DNA of 64,000 nt from CAIWHR01 sp963830485 (GCA_963830485.1 CAWHNE010000031.1:1-64000), one strand, 5' to 3'. Counted from the first letter of the stretch, positions 18,106-27,377 are shown. Notes: a model not told the origin generated them from the sequence alone. Numbers and translations: made by a program.

Positions 18106-18903
18106 TCAGTCGGAACGCACCACCGCGAACTGCTCGGTCTGCACGCAGCCCATGCCCATCGTGGCCGACTCCGAGGCCTTTTGCCAGCCGACAAGCGCGC
18201 GATCGAGCACGAGAAGCGTGAGGTCGAGCATCGCCGTCGATCCCATCGACGAGCAGCTCGTCGTGCCGACGATGTGCACCGTCTGGCCGCTCTGCGCGAA
18301 GGTGCCGCTCCAGCTGCACGGCGTCGGGCCGGTCTGGACCACGCCTGTCGCTACTCCACTGGCGGCCGTGATCGTCAACATGATCGGGCGATGCACCGGC
18401 GTGGTCACCGGCTCCATGCCGTAACCCATCCCCGGGCACATGAGGTTGCCATCGGTCGCGCCTTCGTACCGGCCGCTCAAGCGCGACGCGCCGAACGTCT
18501 GCCGGACGAGGTCGAGCGCGCCCGACTTGCCGTCGAGGCTCCACGCGAGGGTCGCATGGTGCATGTCGGAAAACGCCAGCGTGCCGCTGCCGACTGGCGT
18601 CGCGACGACCTTCGCGGGATCGAACGTCGTGCCGAGCGCGGGACCGGTCGTCCGGAAGAACGTTCCGGAAACGACCTGTCCGGTGGAATCGAGCGGACCG
18701 GAGAAGACCACCCACATGCCGTTGCCCGCCTCGTCGTAGGCGAACCACGAGACGAAGACGGTGTTCGCCTGCTGCCCGACGTTGACCCCCTGCCCCGACT
18801 GCGCCGAGCCGCCCCACCACCAGTCGGTGTAGTTACCGGCGCGGGCCGGGAGGTTGAGTGCCAGGGTCAGGAACACAGCTGCAGTGGCGATCCGGATCCG
18901 CAT
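18106..18903 (-). CDS. Secreted protein of unknown function with a WWWGG N-terminal motif
   Basis: This 265-residue protein has a clear signal peptide (MRIRIATAAVFLTLALNLPA, cleavage near ARA). The mature part starts NYTDWWWGGSAQSGQGVNVG and continues TVFVSWFAYDEAGNGMWVVF. Similar Trp-rich blocks occur in exported betaproteobacterial proteins of unknown role, sometimes repeated; here there is one clear copy. Four cysteines in the C-terminal half could form periplasmic disulfides. The ATG at 18903 has a GGAG 7 bases upstream (GGAGACCGCC). It is divergent from the iron alcohol dehydrogenase and convergent with the GNAT gene. I cannot assign a function. Confidence 0.7.
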   Translation of the reverse strand: MRIRIATAAVFLTLALNLPARAGNYTDWWWGGSAQSGQGVNVGQQANTVFVSWFAYDEAGNGMWVVFSGPLDSTGQVVSGTFFRTTGPALGTTFDPAKVVATPVGSGTLAFSDMHHATLAWSLDGKSGALDLVRQTFGASRLSGRYEGATDGNLMCPGMGYGMEPVTTPVHRPIMLTITAASGVATGVVQTGPTPCSWSGTFAQSGQTVHIVGTTSCSSMGSTAMLDLTLLVLDRALVGWQKASESATMGMGCVQTEQFAVVRSD

Positions 18904-18937
18904 GGCGGTCTCCTCGAAGGCGATACCGGGGTCCGCG

Positions 18938-18967
18938 TTGCAAACAGCCACCGCGCACGGTTAATCC
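18938..18967 (+). promoter_or_regulatory. Candidate sigma-70 promoter for the polyamine catabolic genes
   Basis: TTGCAA (18938-18943) and TAATCC (18962-18967) are separated by 18 bases in the divergent gap upstream of the iron alcohol dehydrogenase. Both hexamers deviate from consensus, and the distance to the start codon at 19058 is about 90 bases. This is a pattern match only. Confidence 0.22.
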
Positions 18968-19057
18968 TCGGACCATGCGGCGGCTGGGCGGTACGCTGCG
19001 GTAAGATTCACGGTTGCCGTCCGCGCTTCGCGGCGGCGTTCCACGCCGGACCTCTCC

Positions 19058-20224
19058 ATGATCCACCGTTTCAGCTTCCCGACGACGATCCACTTCGGGC
19101 CCGGTGCGCGCGGTCTCGTGGCCGAGCACTTGAAGGCGCAGGGGGTCCGCCGGCCGCTTGTCGTCACCGACCGCGGCATCGCACCCCTCCCACTGCTCGC
19201 CGATTTCACGGCGGGCCTTTCTGGCCTCGCCGTCGCCGTGTACTCCGATATCTGGGGGAATCCCGTGAAGAGCCAGGTCGACCGCGGGGCCGCAGCGTAC
19301 AAGGCGCACGGCGCCGACGCCGTCGTGGGCTTGGGCGGCGGCGCGGCGCTCGACGTCGCGAAGGCAATCGCGCTCATGGCCACGCACCCGGGCGACATCC
19401 TCGAGTATGCCTGGGACCACCCGCAGGTGCGGCCGATCGACCGCGAGCTGCCGTATTTCGTCGCGCTGCCGACGACGGCGGGGACCGGCTCGGAGGTCGG
19501 GCGCTCGGCCGTGGTGTCCGACGACACGACCCACGTGAAGAGGATCGTCTTCTCGCCGAAGCTCCTCGCGAAGTGCGTGTTCGCCGATCCGGAGCTCACG
19601 CTCGACCTTCCGGCCACGATCACCGCGGCGACGGGAATGGACGCGCTCACGCACAACGTCGAATCGTACCTGTCGCCCGAGTACCACCCGCTGTGCGACG
19701 GGATCGCGCTCGAAGGCGTGCGCATCGCGGCGCGTGCGCTGCCGCTCGCCGTTCGCGACGGCAAGAACCTGCAAGCGCGCAGCGACATGCTGATGAGCTC
19801 CATGATGGGCGCGATCGCGTTCCAGAAGGACCTGGGCGCCGTCCACTCCTGCGCGCACGCGCTCTCGACGGTGGCCGACCTGCACCACGGGCTCGCCAAC
19901 GGGATCATGATCGACCACGTGATGCGGTTCAACGCGCCGGTGGCGGCGGCGAAAATGGCCGAGCTCGCGCGCGTCGCCGGGGTGGCCGGCACGGCGACGA
20001 TGCCGCCCACCGCCGCGGCGGAGGCCTTCGTCGACTGGCTGGCCCGGATGAAGGCCGACGTCGGCATTCCCGCTACGCTGAGCGCGCTCCCGACGAAGCG
20101 CCCGGTGACAAAAGCCGACGTTCCGGCGCTCGTCGAGGTCGCGATCAACGACACGTGCCACCGGACCAACCCGCGTCCCTGCACGCGTGCCGATTTCGAG
20201 GCGCTGTTCGTGGCCGCAATCTGA
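19058..20224 (+). CDS. Iron-containing alcohol dehydrogenase
   Basis: This 388-residue group III alcohol dehydrogenase has the NAD(P)-binding segment AVVGLGGGAALDVAKAIAL and the conserved LPTTAGTGSEVGRSAVV. The metal ligands are visible in GMDALTHNVESY (Asp, His) and in HSCAHALSTVADLHHGLANG (His residues). It should interconvert an aldehyde and an alcohol. In this polyamine locus it might handle an aminoaldehyde or hydroxy-acid by-product, but that is inference. Its TGA overlaps the next ATG by one base (TGATG), so the two are translationally coupled. Confidence 0.88.
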   Translation: MIHRFSFPTTIHFGPGARGLVAEHLKAQGVRRPLVVTDRGIAPLPLLADFTAGLSGLAVAVYSDIWGNPVKSQVDRGAAAYKAHGADAVVGLGGGAALDVAKAIALMATHPGDILEYAWDHPQVRPIDRELPYFVALPTTAGTGSEVGRSAVVSDDTTHVKRIVFSPKLLAKCVFADPELTLDLPATITAATGMDALTHNVESYLSPEYHPLCDGIALEGVRIAARALPLAVRDGKNLQARSDMLMSSMMGAIAFQKDLGAVHSCAHALSTVADLHHGLANGIMIDHVMRFNAPVAAAKMAELARVAGVAGTATMPPTAAAEAFVDWLARMKADVGIPATLSALPTKRPVTKADVPALVEVAINDTCHRTNPRPCTRADFEALFVAAI

Positions 20225-21012
20225 TGATCAAGATCGGCATCTCCGCCTGTTTCTTCCACGAGGACCGGGAACGACCGATCTTCAAGGGGATGACGCTCCA
20301 GTACATCGAGCAGAACGTCGCGCACTGGCTCATGCAGCGCGACGTGCTCGCGTTCATGGTGCCCTCGCCCGACGGTCGCACGCGGCGTGCCGGCAGCACG
20401 GCCACCGTCGACGCCTATGCGGCCGAGCTCGATGGGCTCGTGCTGATGGGCGGGGCCGACGTCTGCCCCGAGTCCTACGGCGAGAAGGCGCTCAAACCGG
20501 AATGGAACGGCGATCGCGTACGCGACGATTACGAGATCGCACTCCTGCGCGCGTTCATGGGAGAGCGCAAGCCGGTGCTCGGCATCTGCCGTGGCGCGCA
20601 GGTGATCAACGTCGCCCAGGGCGGCACGCTGTGGCAGGACCTCGGCACGCAGGTTCCAGGGGCGCTCAATCACCGCAACTGGGCGATCTATGAGGAGAAC
20701 TGCCACGCGACGGCGTTCGTTCCCGGCACCGGCCTGGCGCGGCTCTACCCCGGCGCGTCGGTGGTCAAGACGAATTCGATCCACCATCAGGCGCTCAAGG
20801 ACCTCGGCCGTGACCTCGTCGTGGAGGCGTGGTCCGAGCCTGACCGGATCGTGGAGGCGGTCCGGCACACGGGGCCGAGTTACGTGTTCGCCGTCCAGTG
20901 GCACCCCGAATTCCACACGCCGGACGATCCTTCCTTCGTCGACGACACGCCGATCCTGGACGAGTTCCTCGCGGCCGCCGCGCAGCACAAGGCCGCCGCG
21001 TTCGCGCTCTAG
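20224..21012 (+). CDS. puuD: Gamma-glutamyl-gamma-aminobutyrate hydrolase family protein (PuuD-like, peptidase C26)
   Basis: This 262-residue class I glutamine-amidotransferase-fold hydrolase carries the nucleophile in KPVLGICRGAQVINVAQGG (Cys) and the His/Glu pair in VFAVQWHPEFHTP. PuuD releases GABA and glutamate from gamma-glutamyl-GABA in the cytoplasm, the last step of the glutamylated putrescine route. Context supports this: a GS-like gene, an aldehyde dehydrogenase and an aminotransferase surround it. It starts on the last base of the alcohol dehydrogenase stop. If the upstream GS-like gene is truly broken, its substrate may no longer be made by this locus. Confidence 0.85.
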   Translation: MIKIGISACFFHEDRERPIFKGMTLQYIEQNVAHWLMQRDVLAFMVPSPDGRTRRAGSTATVDAYAAELDGLVLMGGADVCPESYGEKALKPEWNGDRVRDDYEIALLRAFMGERKPVLGICRGAQVINVAQGGTLWQDLGTQVPGALNHRNWAIYEENCHATAFVPGTGLARLYPGASVVKTNSIHHQALKDLGRDLVVEAWSEPDRIVEAVRHTGPSYVFAVQWHPEFHTPDDPSFVDDTPILDEFLAAAAQHKAAAFAL

Positions 21013-21033
21013 AGCGTCTTTCGAAAGTTCGCC

Positions 21034-22404
21034 ATGAAGATCGTCAATCCCGCTGACGGCACCGTGATCACCGAGGTCACGGCGGACAATGCACCCGCTG
21101 TCCGCCGCAAATACGAGCTCGCGCGCGCCGGGCAGCCACGATGGGCGAAGACTCCTCTGCGTGCGCGTCTCGCGGCGATCGCCGCGTTCCGCGAGCGCAT
21201 CGTCGCGATGCACGAGACGCTCGCCCGGACGCTCACGCACGAGGTCGGCAAGCCGATCCGGCAAGCGAGGAACGAGCTCGACGGCCTGCTCGGGCGTATC
21301 GACTTCTTCCTGGCCGAGTCGGCGCGCGTGCTCCGCGACGAGAAGGTCTACGCGAACGCCGGGCAGAAGCTCGAGGAGCGCATCACGCACGAGCCGCTCG
21401 GCGTGGTCGCCAACATTTCCGCGTGGAACTACCCCTATTTCGTGGGCAGCAACGTGTTCGTTCCGGCGCTCGTCGCCGGCAACGCGGTGCTGTACAAGCC
21501 CTCCGAGTTCGCGACCTTGACCGGGCTCCACATCGCCGAGATGCTGCACGAGGCGGGCGTGCCGCGCGACGTTTTCGTGCCGGTGGTGGGCGACGGTGCA
21601 ACCGGCGCCGCATTGCTGCGCCAGCCGATCGACGGAGTCTTCTTCACGGGCTCGTACGCGACCGGCGCGAAGATCGCAGCCGCGGCCGGCCGGCGAATGA
21701 TCAAGGTGCAGCTCGAGCTCGGCGGCAAGGACCCCGTCTACGTCTGTGAGGACGTCGACGCCGCGGCCGCGGCTGCCACCGTCGCGGACGGCGCGTTCTA
21801 CAACACCGGCCAGTCGTGCTGCTCGGTCGAGCGGATCTACGTGCACGAGGCGATCCACGACGCCTTCGTTCGCGCGTTCGTCGCCGAGGTTCGCGGTTAC
21901 AAGCTCGGTGACCCGATGGACGAGACGACCTACATCGGCGCGATCACCCGACGTCCGCAGCTCGACGTGCTGCGGAAGCAGGTCGCAGATGCGCGGAAGA
22001 AGGGCGCGAAGGTCCTGCTCGGCGGCGGGGTGGTCAAGCGCAAGGGCAACTGGTTCGAACCGACGGTGCTGGACGACGTCGACCACTCGATGGCCGTCAT
22101 GCGCGACGAGAGCTTCGGCCCGATCATCGGCATCCAGGCGGTCGCGGACGACGCGGCGGCCATCGATCTCATGAACGACACCGAGTACGGGCTCACCGCC
22201 GGCGTCTATGCGAAGGACGAGCGGCGCGCGCGCCGGATCCTGGCGCGAGTGGACGCGGGTACCGTCTACTGGAACTGCTGCGACCGCGTGAGCCCGCGCC
22301 TGCCGTGGTCCGGCGTCAAGCATTCGGGCATCGGACTCACGCTGTCGACCTACGGGATCCAGACCTTCACCCGCCCGAAGGCCTGGCACCTCAAGTCCGC
22401 CTGA
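21034..22404 (+). CDS. Aldehyde dehydrogenase (gamma-aminobutyraldehyde/PuuC-like role likely)
   Basis: This 456-residue NAD(P)-dependent aldehyde dehydrogenase has the general-base Glu in VQLELGGKDPVYV and the catalytic Cys in NTGQSCCSVERIYV. The cofactor segments NISAWNYPYFVGSNVF and DGVFFTGSYATGAKIA are also present. The protein is some 30-40 residues shorter at the N terminus than classical ALDHs, as usual for succinate-semialdehyde/aminoaldehyde types. It begins 21 bases after the PuuD-like gene and is followed 24 bases later by the aminotransferase. The probable role is oxidation of 4-aminobutyraldehyde (free or glutamylated) to GABA. Confidence 0.87.
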   Translation: MKIVNPADGTVITEVTADNAPAVRRKYELARAGQPRWAKTPLRARLAAIAAFRERIVAMHETLARTLTHEVGKPIRQARNELDGLLGRIDFFLAESARVLRDEKVYANAGQKLEERITHEPLGVVANISAWNYPYFVGSNVFVPALVAGNAVLYKPSEFATLTGLHIAEMLHEAGVPRDVFVPVVGDGATGAALLRQPIDGVFFTGSYATGAKIAAAAGRRMIKVQLELGGKDPVYVCEDVDAAAAAATVADGAFYNTGQSCCSVERIYVHEAIHDAFVRAFVAEVRGYKLGDPMDETTYIGAITRRPQLDVLRKQVADARKKGAKVLLGGGVVKRKGNWFEPTVLDDVDHSMAVMRDESFGPIIGIQAVADDAAAIDLMNDTEYGLTAGVYAKDERRARRILARVDAGTVYWNCCDRVSPRLPWSGVKHSGIGLTLSTYGIQTFTRPKAWHLKSA

Positions 22405-22428
22405 GGCTGCACCTCCGAGGAACCGGAC

Positions 22429-23823
22429 ATGACCGAAGCCGCGACCATCACCCCCGCCGCCCGACGCGATCTCGACTATCACCTGCACCCCTCGACCAAC
22501 CTGCGGCAGGTCGAGACCGAGGGCCCACTCGTCATCGTCCGCGGCGAAGGCGTCTACGTCTTCGACGAGCACGGCAACCGCTATCTCGAGGGAATGGCCG
22601 GGCTGTGGTGCGCGTCGCTCGGGTTCTCGGAGCGTCGCCTCGCCGACGCGGCGCACCGGCAGATGCTGGAGCTCCCCTTCTATCACGCCTTCGCGGGCAA
22701 GGTGCCGGCGATCGCCACCGATCTCGCGGAAAAGCTCGTATCGATGGCGCCCGCAGGTCTCGCGCGCGTCATCTTCGCGAACTCGGGTTCCGAGGCGAAC
22801 GACACCGCGATCAAGCTCGTCTGGTACTACAACAACGCCGTCGGACGAGCCGAGAAGAAGAAGATCATCGGTCGCCACAAGGGCTACCACGGGATGACGG
22901 TCGCCGCGGCGAGCGTGACCGGCCTCGCGTTCGCGCATGGCGACTTCGACCTGCCGCGCGGTCGCTTCCTGCACACCGGCTGCCCGCACCATTACCGTTT
23001 CGGCAAGCCCGGCGAGAGCGAAGAGGCTTTTGCGTCGCGGCTCGCCGCCGAGCTCGAGGCGCTGATCCTGCGCGAGGGCGCCGAGACGATCGCCGCATTC
23101 TTCGCGGAGCCGGTGATGGGGGCGGGCGGGGTCATGGTCCCACCCGCGACCTACTTCGAGAAGATCCAGCAGGTGCTGCGCAAGTATGATGTGCTGTTCG
23201 TCGTCGACGAGGTGATCTGCGGCTTTGGCCGCACCGGCAACCTGTTCGGTTCGGAGACCTTCGCCTTGCGACCCGACATCATGACCTGCGCGAAGGCGCT
23301 GACCGCGGGCTACCTGCCGATGTCGGCGACGCTCGTGTCGCGAACGATCTACGACGCGCTGCTCGCGCAGAGCGACAAGCTCGGCGTGTTCGGGCACGGT
23401 TATACGTACTCGGCGCATCCCGTGCCCGCTGCGGTGGCGCTCGAGACGCTGCGCATCTACGAGGAGCGCGACATCGTCGGCCACGTTCGGCGCGTGGGTC
23501 CGCGGCTGCAGGCGGGTCTGCGGCGGCTCGGCGACCATCCCCTCGTCGGGGAGGCGCGCGGGATCGGGATGATCGGCGCGCTGGAGCTCGTCCGCGACAA
23601 GCCGACCCGGGTGAATTTCGATCCGAAGGCCGGCGTTGGCGCCTACCTCGTCAAGCGCGCGCAGCATCATGGCGCGATCCTGCGCAACATGGCGGGCGAC
23701 GTGATCGCGTTCTCGCCGCCGCTCGTCATCACCGAGCCCGAAATCGATGCGCTGCTCGAGTGCACGGCGCTTGCCCTCGACGACACGCTCGCGATGGCCC
23801 GCGAGCGCGGACTGCTCGGCTGA
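22429..23823 (+). CDS. spuC: Class III aminotransferase, putrescine-pyruvate (SpuC-like) type
   Basis: This 464-residue PLP enzyme has GLWCASLGFSERRLADAA near the N terminus, FANSGSEANDTAIKLVWYYN for phosphate binding, and DVLFVVDEVICGFGRTGN for the PLP Asp. The lysine motif is DIMTCAKALTAGYLPMS. The WYYNN segment and overall pattern fit the SpuC/omega-aminotransferase group, which moves an amino group from putrescine or related diamines to pyruvate. Together with the preceding aldehyde dehydrogenase it would give a direct putrescine-to-GABA route that does not need the damaged GS-like gene. A GAGGAACCGG ribosome binding region precedes the ATG. Confidence 0.84.
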   Translation: MTEAATITPAARRDLDYHLHPSTNLRQVETEGPLVIVRGEGVYVFDEHGNRYLEGMAGLWCASLGFSERRLADAAHRQMLELPFYHAFAGKVPAIATDLAEKLVSMAPAGLARVIFANSGSEANDTAIKLVWYYNNAVGRAEKKKIIGRHKGYHGMTVAAASVTGLAFAHGDFDLPRGRFLHTGCPHHYRFGKPGESEEAFASRLAAELEALILREGAETIAAFFAEPVMGAGGVMVPPATYFEKIQQVLRKYDVLFVVDEVICGFGRTGNLFGSETFALRPDIMTCAKALTAGYLPMSATLVSRTIYDALLAQSDKLGVFGHGYTYSAHPVPAAVALETLRIYEERDIVGHVRRVGPRLQAGLRRLGDHPLVGEARGIGMIGALELVRDKPTRVNFDPKAGVGAYLVKRAQHHGAILRNMAGDVIAFSPPLVITEPEIDALLECTALALDDTLAMARERGLLG

Positions 23824-23845
23824 GGCGCATCGTGGCAACCCGCGG

Positions 23846-24937
23846 ATGATGGGTGCGATGGCCACGGAAGCGCTGGTCCGCTTCGTCGGTGTTCACAAGA
23901 CCTACGACGGCGTCAATCGCGTCGTCGACCGCCTCGACCTCGACATCGTCCGCGGCGAGTTCCTGACGCTGCTCGGTCCGTCAGGCTCGGGCAAGACGAC
24001 GACGCTGCTGATGCTGGCCGGCTTCGAAGCGCCGACCGAAGGCGAGATCCTGCTCGAAGGCCGTGCGATCGGCCGGCTGCCGCCCCACAAGCGCGAGATC
24101 GGCATGGTGTTCCAGCACTATGCGCTGTTCCCGCACATGACGGTCGCCGAGAACGTCGGATTCCCCCTTTCGGTGCGCGGCCTCGCGAAGGACACCGTCG
24201 CGGCCCGAGTCGATCGCGCCCTGGCGATGGTGCAGCTGGGCGCCCTCGCCGGCCGCCGCCCAGCCCAGCTCTCCGGCGGCCAGCAGCAGCGTGTCGCGGT
24301 AGCGCGAGCGCTTGTCTACGAGCCGAAGCTCGTGCTCATGGACGAGCCGCTCGGGGCGCTCGACAAGCAGTTGCGCGAGCAGATGCAGCTCGAGATACGG
24401 CGCCTCCACCGCGAGCTCGGCGTTACGATGGTCTACGTGACGCACGACCAGAGCGAGGCGCTCACGATGTCGGACCGCATCGCGGTCTTCCATCAAGGCC
24501 GGATCCAGCAGATCGACACGCCCGAGGCGATCTACGAGCGGCCGGCCAATGCGTTCGTCGCGCGCTTCATCGGGGAGAACAACCGTGTCGTCGGCACCGT
24601 CGAGCAGGTCGACGGCGGTCGCTGCGCGGTACGCGTGCGCGGAGGTGCCGTACTCGCCGGGACCTGCGGAGGCCCGCTGACGGCGGGCGAGGAGGCGCTG
24701 GTCTCGGTCCGGCCCGAGCAGATCGTGCTGGGCGACGCGCCTTCGGACTGTGCACTCGACGGCACGCTCGCCGAGGTGATCTATCTGGGCGACCACCTGC
24801 GTCTGCGCATCGCTGCACGAGACATGGGCGACGTCGTCGTGAAGTCGCGTACCGCACACGCGCCGACGGTAGGCGCCAATGTCCGCTTCGGCTGGCGGGC
24901 CGAGGATTGCCGGGTGTTCCGGCTCGAACAGGATTGA
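23846..24937 (+). CDS. potA: Spermidine/putrescine-type ABC transporter ATP-binding protein
   Basis: This 363-residue ATPase of the PotA/CysA group energises uptake by the adjacent permeases. Walker A is GPSGSGKTTTL, the Q-loop is IGMVFQHYALFPHMTV, the signature is LSGGQQQRVAVARAL, and Walker B is LVLMDEPLGALDK. A C-terminal TOBE region (VSVRPEQIVLGD) is present. Three in-frame ATGs (23846, 23849, 23858) lie close together with no decisive ribosome binding site; I took the first. It is 22 bases after the aminotransferase stop and 72 before the binding-protein gene. Confidence 0.87.
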   Translation: MMGAMATEALVRFVGVHKTYDGVNRVVDRLDLDIVRGEFLTLLGPSGSGKTTTLLMLAGFEAPTEGEILLEGRAIGRLPPHKREIGMVFQHYALFPHMTVAENVGFPLSVRGLAKDTVAARVDRALAMVQLGALAGRRPAQLSGGQQQRVAVARALVYEPKLVLMDEPLGALDKQLREQMQLEIRRLHRELGVTMVYVTHDQSEALTMSDRIAVFHQGRIQQIDTPEAIYERPANAFVARFIGENNRVVGTVEQVDGGRCAVRVRGGAVLAGTCGGPLTAGEEALVSVRPEQIVLGDAPSDCALDGTLAEVIYLGDHLRLRIAARDMGDVVVKSRTAHAPTVGANVRFGWRAEDCRVFRLEQD

Positions 24938-24996
24938 GGCGCGGCCGCTGCCCCGCGCCGGGATCGTCGAACGCAGCACGCTTGTCACTCACCACG

Positions 24997-25004
24997 TAAG
25001 GAGG
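24997..25004 (+). promoter_or_regulatory. Strong ribosome binding site deciding the binding-protein start
   Basis: TAAGGAGG is a near-perfect Shine-Dalgarno sequence. Two ATGs follow, at 25007 (2-base spacing) and 25010 (5-base spacing). The second spacing is workable and the first is too short, so 25010 is preferred. The strength fits the high expression expected of a periplasmic binding protein. Confidence 0.7.
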
Positions 25005-25009
25005 ACATG

Positions 25010-26050
25010 ATGCAAAGGCAACCCTTCCTGCTCCTGCTGGCAGCCGCGGCAGCCAGCATCGCACTCACCGGCGAGGCCCGCGACCTGACCGTCGTTTCGT
25101 GGGGAGGCGCCTATCAGGACGCCCAGCGTGAGGCCTACTTCAAGCCGTTCATGGCCACCGGGACCAAGATGGCCGAGGAAAGCTGGGACGGCGGCGTCGG
25201 CACGCTGCGCGCCAAGATCCAGGGCGGCGCCAACAACTGGGACGTGGTCCAGGTCGAGTCCGAGGAGCTGCTTCTTGGCTGCGAGGAGGGCCTGTTCGAG
25301 AGGCTCGACTGGACGAAGCTCGGCGGCAAGGACAAGTACCTCTCCGACGCCGTCAGCGATTGCGGCGTCGGCGCCATCGTCTACAGCTTCGTGCTCGCCT
25401 ATGACGGCGACAAGATCAAGGGCGACGCGCCGAAGAGCTGGGCGGACTTCTGGAACACGCAGAAGTGGCCGGGCAAGCGCGCGCTGCGCAAGGGACCGAA
25501 GACGACGCTCGAAATCGCGCTGATGGCCGACGGCGTCGCGCCCGCCGATGTCTACAGGGTACTCGGCACGGCGGCCGGCGTCGAACGCGCGTTCGCGAAG
25601 CTCGATCAGCTGAAGCCGAACCTCATCTGGTGGGAGAAGGGGGCGCAGCCGCCTCAGCTGCTCGCCTCGGGCGAGGCGGTGATGGTCGATGCCTACAACG
25701 GCCGGATCGCGGCGGCGAACGACAAGGACAAGAAGAACTTCAAGATCGTGTGGACGAACAACCTCTACACGATCGATTCGTGGGTGATCATGAAGGGCAC
25801 GCCGAACAAGACCGACGCGGAGAAGTACCTCGTCTTCGTCAACGACCCCAGCAACCAGAAGAACCTGCCACCGCGGATTCCGTACGGCGTCACCACGAAG
25901 GCGGCGACCGCGCTGATCGACAAGAACGTGCTGCCGAACCTCGCGACGGCGCCCGACAACATCAAGACGGCGCTCTACCTCAACGACAAGTTCTGGCTCG
26001 AAAACCTCGACAAGCTGAACCAGCGCTTCAACGCGTGGGTCGCGAAGTAG
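25010..26050 (+). CDS. potD: Polyamine-type ABC transporter periplasmic binding protein
   Basis: This 346-residue protein has a signal peptide (LLLLAAAAASIALTGEA) and a PotD/PotF-like fold. RDLTVVSWGGAYQDAQREAY is the opening strand, and the Trp/Asp-rich segments NLIWWEKGAQPPQLL and GEAVMVDAYNGRI line the expected ligand site. It would bind the imported polyamine in the periplasm. The gene sits between potA and potB, a common proteobacterial order. Clade-level specificity (putrescine versus spermidine versus another cationic compound) cannot be judged by eye. Confidence 0.86.
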   Translation: MQRQPFLLLLAAAAASIALTGEARDLTVVSWGGAYQDAQREAYFKPFMATGTKMAEESWDGGVGTLRAKIQGGANNWDVVQVESEELLLGCEEGLFERLDWTKLGGKDKYLSDAVSDCGVGAIVYSFVLAYDGDKIKGDAPKSWADFWNTQKWPGKRALRKGPKTTLEIALMADGVAPADVYRVLGTAAGVERAFAKLDQLKPNLIWWEKGAQPPQLLASGEAVMVDAYNGRIAAANDKDKKNFKIVWTNNLYTIDSWVIMKGTPNKTDAEKYLVFVNDPSNQKNLPPRIPYGVTTKAATALIDKNVLPNLATAPDNIKTALYLNDKFWLENLDKLNQRFNAWVAK

Positions 26051-26138
26051 GACGGCCCTGCGCGGTCCGCGCCTGCCGCCTTCGCGGCGGGTGCGGGCCG
26101 GCGTTGCCGCTCGCAGCACGCGCATTCCCTCCCACGCG

Positions 26139-27377
26139 ATGACGGCCGCCGCAGCTACGCTTGGGGACCGCGGCCTCGCGCGTGGCCTCGCGCGCTCGGA
26201 GCGGGCCGCCAAGCTCCGCGCGGTCGCGCTCACCCTGCCCCTGCTCCTGTTCCTGCTCGCGACCTTCGTCGGTCCGATTGGCGCGCTGCTCACCAAGAGC
26301 GTTATCGATACCGACGTCGCGCGGATCCTGCCGCGCGTCACCACAGCGCTGCGCGACTGGGATGGCAAGGACCTGCCGCCCGCCGCTGCCTGGGCAGCGG
26401 TCGCCGACGATATCCGCGCCGCGCGCAGGGAGGGCACGCTCGCCTCGGCCGCGACGCGTCTCAATTACGACGTCACCGGCTATCGCTCACTGCTGTTCTC
26501 CACCGGCCGGCGGCTCCCCGATGCGGGCGAGGGCGACGCGCGCGAAGTCCTCCTGGGCATCGATCCCAAATGGGGAGAAATCGAGACGTGGGGCGCGCTC
26601 AGGCGGGCCTCGGGCCCGTTGACCGATTTCTTCCTGCTCGCCGCGGTAGATCTCAAGCGCGATGCCGCGGGCCGGATCGTGGCGGAGAAGGATGATGAGA
26701 CCGTCTTCCGCACGATCCTCGGACGGACGCTTTGGATCTCCGGGATGGTGACGCTCATCTGCCTGCTGCTGGGCTATCCGACGGCCTGGTACCTGTCGCA
26801 ACAGACCGAGCGCCGGGCGTCGATCCTGCTCTTCCTCGTGTTGCTGCCATTCTGGACGTCGCTCCTCGTGCGCACCGTCGCCTGGGTCGTGCTGCTGCAG
26901 CGCGAAGGCGTCGTCAACGACGCGCTGCTGACCGCGGGGCTCATCACGGAGCCGCTGCGGATGATCTTCAATCGGTTCGCCGTCTACGCGGCGATGGTGC
27001 ACGTGCTCTTGCCGTTCATGATTCTGCCTCTCTACAGCGTGATGAAGGGCATTCCGCCGTCGTACCTGCGCGCCGCGGCGTCGCTCGGCGCGCCGCCGCT
27101 CGTCGCCTGGCTTCGCGTGTACCTGCCGCAGACGCTCCCCGGCATCGGCGCGGGCTGCCTGATGGTCTTCATCCAGGCCCTCGGCTATTACGTGACGCCT
27201 GCGCTGGTCGGGGGTGCCGACGACCAGATGATCAGCTACTTCATCGCGTTCTACGCGAGCAAGACGATCAACTGGGGAATGGCGGCGGCGCTCGCTCTCG
27301 TCCTGTTCGCAGCGACGATGGCGCTCTACACGGTCTACCAGCGACTGGTCGGCCTCGACCGGGTCCGGCTCGGATGA
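26139..27377 (+). CDS. potB: Polyamine-type ABC transporter permease, PotB-like, with long periplasmic insert
   Basis: This 412-residue inner-membrane permease carries the EAA-type coupling loop in PSYLRAAASLGAPPLVAWLR. Membrane segments are visible at LTLPLLLFLLATFVGPIGAL and repeatedly from about residue 210 on. Between the first and second membrane helices lies a polar stretch of about 150 residues (roughly 45-195). Classical E. coli PotB (about 275-285 residues) lacks it, though longer homologues exist in proteobacteria. The ATG at 26139 was chosen as the first start giving a short cytoplasmic leader. Its TGA overlaps the next ATG (ATGA), coupling the two permeases. Confidence 0.85.
   Translation: MTAAAATLGDRGLARGLARSERAAKLRAVALTLPLLLFLLATFVGPIGALLTKSVIDTDVARILPRVTTALRDWDGKDLPPAAAWAAVADDIRAARREGTLASAATRLNYDVTGYRSLLFSTGRRLPDAGEGDAREVLLGIDPKWGEIETWGALRRASGPLTDFFLLAAVDLKRDAAGRIVAEKDDETVFRTILGRTLWISGMVTLICLLLGYPTAWYLSQQTERRASILLFLVLLPFWTSLLVRTVAWVVLLQREGVVNDALLTAGLITEPLRMIFNRFAVYAAMVHVLLPFMILPLYSVMKGIPPSYLRAAASLGAPPLVAWLRVYLPQTLPGIGAGCLMVFIQALGYYVTPALVGGADDQMISYFIAFYASKTINWGMAAALALVLFAATMALYTVYQRLVGLDRVRLG

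Noticed and set aside
18961..23865. A very long open frame on the minus strand opposite the polyamine genes
   Set aside because: It is antisense to several well-identified enzymes, has Arg/Asp/Val-rich composition without domains, and is an expected by-product of GC-rich codon bias.
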